Positions 6,264 through 12,304 of a DNA stretch of 26,455 nt are shown in pieces. The notes beneath the pieces were generated by a model that did not search any database, had not been told where the DNA came from, and saw only the letters and a list, made by a program, of their open reading frames with translations. How positions within the stretch are numbered: the stretch's first letter is position 1; every line of letters starts with the position of its first letter. The translations under genes were made by a program, and so were the position numbers. This DNA comes from a virus. The stretch is taken from positions 1-26,455 of IMG/VR virus record IMGVR_UViG_3300042541_001248. One strand, written 5' to 3'.

Positions 6264-7010
6264 CTAGACCGCCATCGCCTTGGAGTTGAGCAAGCCGCAG
6301 TGTGCATCCATGAGGCCATGCAGACGCTGAGTCCGTTCCGCAAGAAGCAGCGGCGACGACTCCTTGAGCACCTCAGTGACCGCGTTGAACATCCTCCATG
6401 CCGACCAAGACACCGCGAACTCCTCGTGCGTTGGGAACTCCCACCGCGTGATGAGGTTGTCGATGAGCCGGGTCGGTATCACGTTCGTGCGAAGCGCCTG
6501 CAACATGATGTAGGCCGCCTCCTTCTTCTTCTCGATCTCCGTGGCCTTGTAGGCCGCGATCCTCTTGTCCTGCGAGCCGCGCGACTCAAGGAGTTGCGTG
6601 GCCGCGGAACACACCAACCTGGGCAACCGCTCCATCACGTGCTTGGTGTGCTTCGTCTGCACCTTGACCTCGCCGCTGAACGACAGGTTGGAGCAGACGA
6701 ACACCCGTGCACCGAGCAGCAACGCGACAGGGAAGGACATATCGTGGGAGTTGCGAATCCCAACGGCGAGTCCGTAGTCCTTGTCCTGCGTGGACCGCAG
6801 GTCGAGCACACCGAACATGCGCTTGCCGTCCCGAGCGATGAGGTATTCCTCGCCCGCGACTTCCAGCGAATGCCCGCAAATCGTTTGCTCGACCTGTTGA
6901 ATCACGAAGTCGTGCGGAATCGGTTTCCACGTGTCGGTCGCAGCCGGCGTGGGAATCTTCCGCAGTTGACTCCGAGACACAACACAACCGTCACCAAGAA
7001 TCCTAGACAT
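6264..7010 (-). CDS. DUF932-like phage/plasmid protein
   Basis: 248 aa. The central block YGLAVGIRNSHDMSFPVALLLGARVFVCSNLSFSGE (residues about 80-115), followed by KHTKHV, is the hallmark of the DUF932 (phage/plasmid-like) group. The N-terminal part (PTPAATDTWKPIPHDFVIQQVE) matches the family's usual lead-in. The biochemical role of DUF932 is not established; members are common on mobile elements. The ATG at 7010 has AGGAG 9 bases upstream. A partial 14-nt element (TGTGTCTCGG) lies inside its 5' coding region. Confidence 0.82.
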   Translation of the reverse strand: MSRILGDGCVVSRSQLRKIPTPAATDTWKPIPHDFVIQQVEQTICGHSLEVAGEEYLIARDGKRMFGVLDLRSTQDKDYGLAVGIRNSHDMSFPVALLLGARVFVCSNLSFSGEVKVQTKHTKHVMERLPRLVCSAATQLLESRGSQDKRIAAYKATEIEKKKEAAYIMLQALRTNVIPTRLIDNLITRWEFPTHEEFAVSWSAWRMFNAVTEVLKESSPLLLAERTQRLHGLMDAHCGLLNSKAMAV

Positions 7011-7090
7011 AACAAACTCTCCTATGCCGCTACTAGAAAAGGTGGCGAGCCGCGGCCCTCACGCTACCCGAAAATTCCTAAAACGGTCAT

Positions 7091-7888
7091 TCAAGACACA
7101 AAAGAAACCCGACCCTCGCGAATCGCCTTGTTGAGAATGAGAGTCTCCACCGCGTTGGCGTGACGCTCGATTGCAACCGACGCTTTCTGAATCTCTCCAA
7201 CGGCACGATCCGCACCAAAGCAAGCCATGCAGTCGATGCACTGCATTCGCTCTCCCGCCTCGTATGACGCGGGGCAGTTAAACTCGCCGCGGGATACCGG
7301 CTCGGCGTCAAACGATGTGCAGTCGCGGAACGTCCTCCATCCCATATCCCATGCGAGATCACGTTGGGCGATGGAATGAACCGATGCCATGAAGTACGAG
7401 CGATAGCCTTGAAACTCTCGCCGCCTCCACTGGTGCGTGTAGCCTGTCCAGCCGCCGGCCACAACAGTTGACCATCGCCGCACGATCTCCATCGGAATCA
7501 GCACGGGCTCGCCGTAGCCGCCCCATCGGATTGCACGATCCCGCAGCCAGCGGTCGTGAATCTCTGGGTCGTACTCCTCGTAGCCGCCGCCGCGGTAGCA
7601 CTCCCACACCGCACGCGGTGCGTTCTGCACAGCGACATAGCACCCCGCGATCAGATGCAGAGGACAGTCCAAACACGTTGCATGCGTCTCGCCGCGTTGC
7701 TTGGCGTCTGTCGGACTAACATCGTCGCGAACGATCCACACCGTGACCATGTCGCCGGTCTTATCGTTCTTGCTCCGCAGCGTGGCAATCACAACGTATG
7801 GATCGCCCGTGCCAGGGGAGATGCCGCGATGTACCACGATGCCCTTCGGCTCTTTATGCCGCTTGCTCTTCTTGCTGCGCATAATCAT
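7091..7888 (-). CDS. Conserved phage protein with GYTHQW and cysteine-pair motifs
   Basis: 265 aa. Recognisable blocks in order are DMVTVWIVRDDVSPTDAKQRG, the cysteine pair CLDCPLH followed by GCYVAVQNAPRAVW, YGEPVLIP, WTGYTHQWR at about 147-155, a C-terminal CPASYEAGERMQCIDCMACFG, and a final helical tail. These are shared by a family of uncharacterised phage and actinobacterial or planctomycete proteins (in my recollection labelled DUF7227 or unnamed). The cysteines suggest metal binding. The function is unknown. The start ATG at 7888 has AAAGG upstream. Confidence 0.8.
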   Translation of the reverse strand: MIMRSKKSKRHKEPKGIVVHRGISPGTGDPYVVIATLRSKNDKTGDMVTVWIVRDDVSPTDAKQRGETHATCLDCPLHLIAGCYVAVQNAPRAVWECYRGGGYEEYDPEIHDRWLRDRAIRWGGYGEPVLIPMEIVRRWSTVVAGGWTGYTHQWRRREFQGYRSYFMASVHSIAQRDLAWDMGWRTFRDCTSFDAEPVSRGEFNCPASYEAGERMQCIDCMACFGADRAVGEIQKASVAIERHANAVETLILNKAIREGRVSFVS

Positions 7889-7906
7889 TGCTTAGACCTT
7901 TCCGTG

Positions 7907-8254
7907 TTAGTTCCACCGGGACTTACGCTTCATCTGCGCGATAACGACCGCGTCGTTATGATCCTTGCGCATTTGCTCGAACTCCGTGATCAGCGCTACA
8001 ACGTCTTCGATCAGCCGCTCGTCCTCTGCGACCTCACGCAAAAGAAGGAGAAAGTGCTTCGCGAGCCGCGTCGGCATCGGAATGCAGTCAAACGACATAC
8101 AAGCCGCCGCCATCATCTTTGCCCTCACCACCCTGTCCGCGGGCAGTTCGACACGATCAGACCCTTCCGGCGTTGAGCCAAGTTGCTGATCCATTGCTTC
8201 CCGCTCCTTATCGTTAAAGAAAAGCCAACCATCGCCCGCGTCGATGTAAATCAT
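7907..8254 (-). CDS. Hypothetical early protein, 115 aa
   Basis: The start at 8254 is chosen because GGAGG precedes it; the longer frame to 8293 reads through a hairpin. The protein starts MIYIDAGDGWLFFND, has a helix-rich centre (PADRVVRAKMMAAACMSF, TRLAKHFLLLLREVAEDERL) and ends basic (MKRKSRWN). No family recognised. The leader contains the hairpin at 8285-8307 and the 14-nt element at 8317-8330. Confidence 0.68.
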   Translation of the reverse strand: MIYIDAGDGWLFFNDKEREAMDQQLGSTPEGSDRVELPADRVVRAKMMAAACMSFDCIPMPTRLAKHFLLLLREVAEDERLIEDVVALITEFEQMRKDHNDAVVIAQMKRKSRWN

Positions 8255-8284
8255 CGGAACAACCTCCGTGCTGCGCGACCCGCC

Positions 8285-8307
8285 CCCGGCCACGACGAGT
8301 GACCGGG
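8285..8307 (-). other. Hairpin in early leader, CGTCG loop
   Basis: CCCGG/CCGGG and CAC/GTG stems are separated by one mismatch, leaving a TCGTC loop on the transcribed strand. It follows the 14-nt element and precedes the GGAGG of the gene starting at 8254. No U-run. Confidence 0.55.
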
Positions 8308-8316
8308 AGCGTGCCG

Positions 8317-8330
8317 CATATGTGAGACAC
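8317..8330 (-). promoter_or_regulatory. 14-nt TGTCTCA element
   Basis: Reads GTGTCTCACATATG along the operon. Its first base is the last base of the TAG stop of the upstream gene, so it starts exactly where coding ends. Confidence 0.6.
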
Positions 8331-8566
8331 TAGATGAACACTTCACATTCCGTGGCCTCGACAACGCCGATCCGCAGACCGTCCTTCGCGTACCACTCGC
8401 CCGCCGCAAAGTTGGGGCAGGCCCCATCCTTGGCGAACCAGAACCACTGCTCCTCGCCAAGAATCTGGCGAATGAGCCTCGTCGCCTCGTATGCCGCATC
8501 GTCGTAGTCCTTCGACACCTTCACGATCTCCGCGACGTTGTCACGCATTGCAAGCATCACCCACAT
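8330..8566 (-). CDS. Hypothetical early protein, 78 aa
   Basis: The start ATG at 8566 has AAAGGAG upstream. The sequence begins MWVMLAMRDNVAEIVKVSKDY, continues with the helix AAYEATRLIRQILGEEQWFWF, and ends in a small beta-like region (GLRIGVVEATECEVFI). I recognise no family. It belongs to the run of short early genes with similar leaders. Confidence 0.64.
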   Translation of the reverse strand: MWVMLAMRDNVAEIVKVSKDYDDAAYEATRLIRQILGEEQWFWFAKDGACPNFAAGEWYAKDGLRIGVVEATECEVFI

Positions 8567-8591
8567 GGACCCACTCCTTTCTTTAGAGAAA

Positions 8592-8990
8592 TCACTCGTA
8601 CACTGCCGATGACCGGAACGAACGCGAACCGGCCACTTTCTCGATCACGATCTCAAACTCCGACGGGCCATCCGGCTCTGGCAGATAGTCGGCGTCGAGT
8701 CCCCGCTCGTCGCACCAATCGACCTCGCGAGAGCATCGCTCCCCGTATGCCCGCCGCGACTCGGCAGACATCTTTTCGGCCCGCACCGCGACAGCCAGGG
8801 CGACCTGACCCGCCAACGATTTCGTCGGGTACTTAGCCGACTTGACTAGGATCAAGTCGTGCCGCCACCAGCCGCCCTCTTCTGGGCCTCCGTACTTGCA
8901 AGTCCGCTCGTAGAGGGAGACGAATGTCTCCTCCGCGTTTTCGGCCTTGAGGCACACTTCATCGAACGCCGCACTAAAGAAACTGCTCAT
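8592..8990 (-). CDS. Conserved phage protein with YGGPEEGGWW motif
   Basis: 132 aa from the ATG at 8990, which follows a CTACAGAAAGGG leader box; the longer frame to 9257 overlaps the next gene. The motif KYGGPEEGGWWRHD (about 34-47) recurs in uncharacterised proteins of many phages and plasmids. The middle part (SLAGQVALAVAVRAEKMSAESRRAYGERC) is helical, then comes LDADYLPEPDGPSEFEIVIEK. Function unknown. Confidence 0.72.
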   Translation of the reverse strand: MSSFFSAAFDEVCLKAENAEETFVSLYERTCKYGGPEEGGWWRHDLILVKSAKYPTKSLAGQVALAVAVRAEKMSAESRRAYGERCSREVDWCDERGLDADYLPEPDGPSEFEIVIEKVAGSRSFRSSAVYE

Positions 8991-9030
8991 GTGAAACCCT
9001 TTCTGTAGGTTTAGGAATCGAACTACCGCA

Positions 9031-9291
9031 CTACTCCCACCAACGCTCTTCGCTCGGCTTGCCGCCTTTGGCCTTGCATTGCGCGATGAGGCCCGACCAC
9101 TCTGCCAGCAAGTCCTCTGACTCGCCGCAGTCGGACATCTGATTCTCAAGGCCGCACTTGTCGTAGCACTCAGCGCACAGCCCCGCGTGCTCGTTGTCAC
9201 CCCGGCCTGTCGAGCGAGTGGCCCGCTTGCATTCGTTGCACGTGTAGCACCCGCCAACGCTGAACCTGTTTCGCACTTTCCGCATGGTCAT
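9031..9291 (-). CDS. Zinc-ribbon phage protein with TRxTGRG motif
   Basis: 86 aa from the ATG at 9291. CYTCNECKRATRSTGRGDNE and LCAECYDKC form a four-cysteine zinc-ribbon pattern that I know from small phage proteins with the CYTC-TRETGxGE core. The C-terminus (SEDLLAEWSGLIAQCKAKGG) is a short helix. The leader is the clearest in the window: the 14-nt element (9305-9318), then CTACAGAAAGGCA directly before the start. The exact role is unknown. Confidence 0.75.
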   Translation of the reverse strand: MTMRKVRNRFSVGGCYTCNECKRATRSTGRGDNEHAGLCAECYDKCGLENQMSDCGESEDLLAEWSGLIAQCKAKGGKPSEERWWE

Positions 9292-9304
9292 TGCCTTTCT
9301 GTAG

Positions 9305-9318
9305 CAAATGTGAGACAC
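9305..9318 (-). promoter_or_regulatory. 14-nt TGTCTCA element, consensus copy
   Basis: Reads GTGTCTCACATTTG and runs straight into CTACAGAAAGGCA and the start codon at 9291, only 13 bases away. A promoter cannot fit here, which argues for an operator, roadblock or RNA role. Confidence 0.65.
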
Positions 9319-9323
9319 CGCAA

Positions 9324-9890
9324 TCAGACTTCGTAATCGCACAACTCAACAAACTCTTCCCCGCCCGGCATCGTCCAGTAGCCGGGAACATCAAGGCCGC
9401 ACCGGATACGCTTTGCCGTGTCCGTCGCCTTCCATTTGGTGAGGTAGCCAAGGCCCCGCACCTCTTTCCACCGGCCCTCGAGCCGCCGATCCACGACATA
9501 GGTGGAGGCACCGACTTGCCGCACCCGCACCTCGATGGGAGGAGCCTTCGGTGCCCGCACCTTGGGGCGAACGTACTTGTAGGTGATGGCACCCATGACG
9601 CTCTGCCCGTCGAGCCCGTCGCAGATCGTCGCCGCGAACTCTGCCGCATGCTCTCTGTCATCGAACAGAGAATCGACATGGGCCGAAATAAGCCGCGGGT
9701 CGCCGGTTACTGGTCGCACCTTGACGCCCGCCACAGAGCCGCTCGGGCTATCGATCTCGACCTTCCGCACCATCGGCTTGATGTAGCGAATGGCGCTCTC
9801 CGTCTTCACGACCTCGAAGGTCGCCATCCAGCACCACCCGCCCGTCGCACGATAGATATTGTCGTTCCGAATCAGTTCCGCAGTATTCAT
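9324..9890 (-). CDS. Hypothetical early protein, 188 aa
   Basis: The ATG at 9890 follows CTATAGAAAGGCA. The protein reads MNTAELIRNDNIYRATGG, then a likely beta domain (WCWMATFEVVKTESAIRYI), a middle with LFDDREHAAEFAATICDGL, and a C-terminus (VRVRQVGASTYVVDRRLEG, then WKATDTAKRIRCGLDV). I recognise no family. The leader lacks the 14-nt element but keeps the AGAAAGG box. Confidence 0.68.
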   Translation of the reverse strand: MNTAELIRNDNIYRATGGWCWMATFEVVKTESAIRYIKPMVRKVEIDSPSGSVAGVKVRPVTGDPRLISAHVDSLFDDREHAAEFAATICDGLDGQSVMGAITYKYVRPKVRAPKAPPIEVRVRQVGASTYVVDRRLEGRWKEVRGLGYLTKWKATDTAKRIRCGLDVPGYWTMPGGEEFVELCDYEV

Positions 9891-9915
9891 GGTATTTGCC
9901 TTTCTATAGCAACAG

Positions 9916-10125
9916 TTACTTCGTCCGCTGATCGCGTCGGCACATTGCCTCCGCACACCACAGGTCAGTCGCAATCGAATCGAGATCGACGTTCCGCCAG
10001 ATCCCCCCGTCCGACGTTTCCGCAAGATGGTCGATAATCTGCGAGGCGAGTTGAACCGACTTGATGACTCGCTTGTAGAACGCAGCCTTTTGCTTCGGGG
10101 TAACTTTCTTTGCACCGCCAGCCAT
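9916..10125 (-). CDS. Hypothetical early protein, 69 aa
   Basis: Starts MAGGAKKVTPKQKAAFYKRV, basic for 20 residues, then a helix (IKSVQLASQIIDHLAETSD) and LDSIATDLWCAEAMC. No family recognised. The leader holds CTACAGAAAGGCA and, 49 bases above the start, a consensus copy of the 14-nt element (10161-10174). Confidence 0.62.
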   Translation of the reverse strand: MAGGAKKVTPKQKAAFYKRVIKSVQLASQIIDHLAETSDGGIWRNVDLDSIATDLWCAEAMCRRDQRTK

Positions 10126-10160
10126 GTGATTGCCTTTCTGTAGCAGGGTATTAGATGCCG

Positions 10161-10174
10161 CAAATGTGAGACAC
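10161..10174 (-). promoter_or_regulatory. 14-nt TGTCTCA element, consensus copy
   Basis: Reads GTGTCTCACATTTG, identical over 14 nt to the copies at 9305 and 13141. It lies 3 bases after the stop of the upstream gene. Confidence 0.65.
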
Positions 10175-10176
10175 GT

Positions 10177-10512
10177 TTAGCCGATCCGTGAGTATCCGTA
10201 GTTGGTCATCGGCCGCGTGATCCGATACTTGCCCTTCATGATCTCGCACTCGAAGCCGAATGGCCGCTTGAGCATCTTCGTGATCTTGAGTCCCTTGACC
10301 TTCCGTTTCCGAATCGCTGTCTCGATGACCTTCTGGTAGTCCGCGATGTCTTCGTACTCGCACTCATCCGCCCACCGGCAAGCCAGATGATCCATCGTCG
10401 CCGCCAGATCGTCGAATAACTTCGACATGATCGCCGCCCGCTTGGGGTCGTGGCCGTTGTCGTAGGTCGCCTTCTTGCCGCCGCGATTCTGAGGTGTCAT
10501 TGCTTTCTTCAT
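10177..10512 (-). CDS. Hypothetical early protein, 111 aa
   Basis: Two starts are possible: MKKAM at 10512 (after AGAAAGGGCTGAACG) or the ATG four codons later, preceded by AAGAAAGCA. The protein is basic with RGGKKATYDNG near the start, then LFDDLAATMDHLACRWADE, VIETAIRKRKVKGLKI and a beta-like C-terminus (CEIMKGKYRITRPMTNYGYS). No family recognised. The first residues and the leader are shared with the neighbouring gene at 10559-10780. Confidence 0.65.
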   Translation of the reverse strand: MKKAMTPQNRGGKKATYDNGHDPKRAAIMSKLFDDLAATMDHLACRWADECEYEDIADYQKVIETAIRKRKVKGLKITKMLKRPFGFECEIMKGKYRITRPMTNYGYSRIG

Positions 10513-10545
10513 CGTTCAGCCCTTTCTGTAGCAGTGTTGTTGATG

Positions 10546-10559
10546 CAAACGTGAGACAC
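10546..10559 (-). promoter_or_regulatory. 14-nt TGTCTCA element
   Basis: Reads GTGTCTCACGTTTG. Its first base is the last base of the upstream TAG stop, as at 8330. It is followed by 19 bases and then CTGCTACAGAAAGGG. Confidence 0.6.
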
Positions 10560-10780
10560 TATCGAACGACTTCGACATAGACCGCTTCGACCCATTCGCC
10601 GCGAGCGTTTTTCCGAAACGCCTTGTATCCACAATTGAAAGCCTCTTCCAAGGCTTCGAGTGCCGTGTCCTTCGGCAGGCCGATAGGCTCGTTCGTGTTG
10701 CCGCATCGGGCTTGAAAATACTTGATAGGCTTCCGCGCCTTTTTGCCGCCCCTCGTCTTGGTCTTCATTGCTTTCTTCAT
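10559..10780 (-). CDS. Hypothetical first gene of the early operon, 73 aa
   Basis: The proximal gene of the leftward operon. It starts MKKAMKTKTRGGKKARKPIK, a basic region of about 20 residues like that of the next gene, then TALEALEEAFNCGYKAFRKNARGEWVEAVYVEV. The second half resembles a small alpha-beta unit, but I cannot assign it. The leader has CCTAAAGAAAGGGCTGAACG and, further up, a 7-bp hairpin (10814-10833). The gene nearest the early promoter is often a regulator or host-takeover factor; that is inference only. Confidence 0.65.
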   Translation of the reverse strand: MKKAMKTKTRGGKKARKPIKYFQARCGNTNEPIGLPKDTALEALEEAFNCGYKAFRKNARGEWVEAVYVEVVR

Positions 10781-10813
10781 CGTTCAGCCCTTTCTTTAGG
10801 TCTTGGAAACCGC

Positions 10814-10833
10814 TTCGGGATTACCTTCCCGAA
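10814..10833 (-). other. Hairpin in the early operon leader
   Basis: TTCGGGA (10814-10820) and TCCCGAA (10827-10833) form a perfect 7-bp stem with a 6-base loop, 34 bases upstream of the first early start codon. It could be an operator dyad or an mRNA 5' stabiliser. Confidence 0.45.
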
Positions 10834-10842
10834 ATCACACCT

Positions 10843-10873
10843 ATATTAGACCCGAATCGGCCATTTCTGGCAA
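10843..10873 (-). promoter_or_regulatory. Candidate early leftward promoter
   Basis: The minus strand shows TTGCCA (10873-10868) and TAATAT (10848-10843) with a 19-base spacer, which is long; TCTAAT with 17 bases is an alternative reading. The placement at the head of the leftward operon supports it, but the match is modest. Confidence 0.35.
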
Positions 10874-10894
10874 GTCTTATACCCCCTATATTTT

Positions 10895-10939
10895 AGGCCC
10901 AAAACGACCCCTTATGGGGGGGGTACGCCTTTTGGGCCT
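10895..10939. repeat. Long inverted repeat between divergent operons
   Basis: AGGCCCAAAA (10895-10904) and TTTTGGGCCT (10930-10939) are perfect 10-bp arms around a 25-base centre that itself contains ACCCC and GGGG arms. It lies between operons that both run away from it, so it is not an operon terminator. An operator or cruciform-type control element is likelier. The right arm overlaps the -35 of the candidate rightward promoter. Confidence 0.6.
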
Positions 10940-10960
10940 TTTCCAAGGCCCCTCTATAAA
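10932..10960 (+). promoter_or_regulatory. Candidate rightward promoter for csrA operon
   Basis: TTGGGC (10932-10937), a 17-base spacer and TATAAA (10955-10960). The -10 is good and the -35 is weak. The spacing is ideal. It would give a 5' leader of about 235 bases ahead of csrA. Confidence 0.45.
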
Positions 10961-11202
10961 AGGTCTGCTTGGATGGCAGATGGATGCCCATCCCGAAAGT
11001 GTAGGTGTCTCACGCGCGATTCAAGGATGGCAATAAGTTGTGTAGACGAACTGTCGCACACGTGATACGTTCTCGCCTCAAAGGATGCCCCTTCGATGGA
11101 TCGATGGGGAAAGGAGCCCGCGAAGGATGTGGGTTTTCTGAGGAGTCGTGGTGGGCGGTGATGGAATGCCGCTTCCACCTATTTCACAGCAAGGAGTTGC
11201 CA
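10961..11202 (+). promoter_or_regulatory. GGA-rich csrA leader
   Basis: The 242-base leader has ten GGA triplets, several as AAGGATG (around 11024, 11081 and 11124). The last, AAGGATGTG, is close to the known CsrA-binding core AGGAUGU. The tenth GGA is the ribosome site itself (AAGGAGT). CsrA proteins bind GGA motifs in hairpin loops near start codons, so autoregulation is plausible. The leader also holds a 14-nt element at 11005-11018. No gene is seen in it. Confidence 0.4.
11005..11018 (+). promoter_or_regulatory. 14-nt TGTCTCA element in csrA leader
   Basis: Reads GTGTCTCACGCGCG on the plus strand, in the direction of the rightward operon. The first nine bases are consensus and the tail diverges. 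Confidence 0.5.
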
Positions 11203-11418
11203 ATGCTTGTGCTTACGCGCAAGGAAGGCGAAGCGGTTGTGATTCCGCGAGCCTTGATCCGCGTGACCGTTACGCGGATCGATGGAAACCGAGTGAAGTT
11301 GGGTTTCGAGGCCCCGCAAGGTTTCGATGTGTTTCGAGAAGAGTTGCTGGCAGACCTGAGAGACAGGGACTACCGGCGTCAATCCCAAGAAAGGAGCGGT
11401 GCAGATGAGCATCGTTGA
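11203..11418 (+). CDS. csrA: CsrA/RsmA-family RNA-binding regulator
   Basis: 71 aa from the ATG at 11203, chosen because AAGGAG precedes it and because CsrA proteins begin MLVLTRK-GE. The core is complete: MLVLTRKEGEAVVIP, IRVTVTRIDGNRVKLGFEAP and FDVFREELL, the last holding the arginine that contacts the GGA motif. An extra 15-residue polar tail follows. CsrA dimers bind GGA-containing mRNA leaders and alter translation or stability. As the first gene of the recombination operon it may redirect host or phage mRNAs. It overlaps the next gene by 14 bases. Confidence 0.9.
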   Translation: MLVLTRKEGEAVVIPRALIRVTVTRIDGNRVKLGFEAPQGFDVFREELLADLRDRDYRRQSQERSGADEHR

Positions 11419-12304
11419 GCAGGAAGCCGACACAAGGGCGGCGTGGCTTGAAGAGAGAAAGAAGGGCATCGGCGGCAGTGATGCGGCGGCTGTCTGTGGC
11501 ATGGACCCGTGGCGTGATGCGCTGACGGTCTGGTCGCAGAAGGTCGGATTGCTTGAAGCCGATGACCTGTCCGACAACGAGGCGGTCGAGGCCGGTCTGG
11601 TTCTTGAGCGCACCATCGGTGAGTGGTACGGGCGAAAGTTCAACAGGAACGTAACGCTTGCGGAGCCGTTCGCTATTCGGCGGCACCCGGAGCATTCGTT
11701 CATGCGGGCAACGCTCGATGCCACGGAGGATCGGGACGGCGAACTTGTCGTTGTTCAGATCAAGAACACCTCGTATCCGCAGGATGCGTGGGAAGAGCAA
11801 TTGCCGGTTCACTACGAGATTCAACTGCAACACGAAATGATCGTCGCGGGTGCTACCCGCGGAGTGCTCGTCGCGTTGCATCGTGGGCAGAATCTTCGGG
11901 CCTACGAGCGGACCCTCTCGCAGGAATCGGCAGATCGGCTCATCGAGATCGAGCGGGAGTTCTGGGCGATGGTGGAGTCCGAAACTCCACCACCCGCCGG
12001 GAAGCACAGTTCTGAAACGGTGAAGGCACTGTTTCCGAAGGTTGAGATCGAAGACCTCACGGCGCTCGCGCCGGAAGCCGACGACCTCGACTTTGAGTTG
12101 CAGGAGATTCGCGGGCAACTCGATGAACTCTCCGATAGGCGGGAGCAGATCGAGTCCCAGATCAAGTTGTGGATTGGAAGTCACGCCGGCGGTTTGACCC
12201 CCCAAGGCGTGAAGTATTCGTGGAAGGGGTCCAAGGTTAATTACAAGCCGCAAGAGGCCAAGGTGGGCTACGTGCGGCGATTCACAAGGAGTGCCAAGAA
12301 ATGA
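11405..12304 (+). CDS. YqaJ-family viral exonuclease
   Basis: 299 aa. The ATG at 11405 fits the AAGGAG site (8-base spacing) better than the GTG at 11399. Hallmarks of the lambda-exonuclease/YqaJ fold are GIGGSDAAAVCGMDPW (21-36), E69 in LVLERTIGEWYG, D105 in RATLDA, QIK at 118-120, and Y-QLQHEM near 137-144. The C-terminus (from about 225) is a coiled coil ending in a basic segment. It digests one strand of DNA ends to leave 3' tails for the RecT annealase encoded next (ATGA overlap). Confidence 0.92.
   Translation: MSIVEQEADTRAAWLEERKKGIGGSDAAAVCGMDPWRDALTVWSQKVGLLEADDLSDNEAVEAGLVLERTIGEWYGRKFNRNVTLAEPFAIRRHPEHSFMRATLDATEDRDGELVVVQIKNTSYPQDAWEEQLPVHYEIQLQHEMIVAGATRGVLVALHRGQNLRAYERTLSQESADRLIEIEREFWAMVESETPPPAGKHSSETVKALFPKVEIEDLTALAPEADDLDFELQEIRGQLDELSDRREQIESQIKLWIGSHAGGLTPQGVKYSWKGSKVNYKPQEAKVGYVRRFTRSAKK

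Noticed and set aside
5377-7163. Rightward frames of 280 and 287 aa opposite early genes
   Set aside because: They lie opposite the coiled-coil and DUF932-like genes, whose starts and motifs are clear; they are Arg/His/Leu-rich shadows.
9305-9318. The 14-nt element as a phage promoter
   Set aside because: The start codon is only 13 bases away, no -10 follows at a constant distance in the other copies, and late copies face the wrong way.
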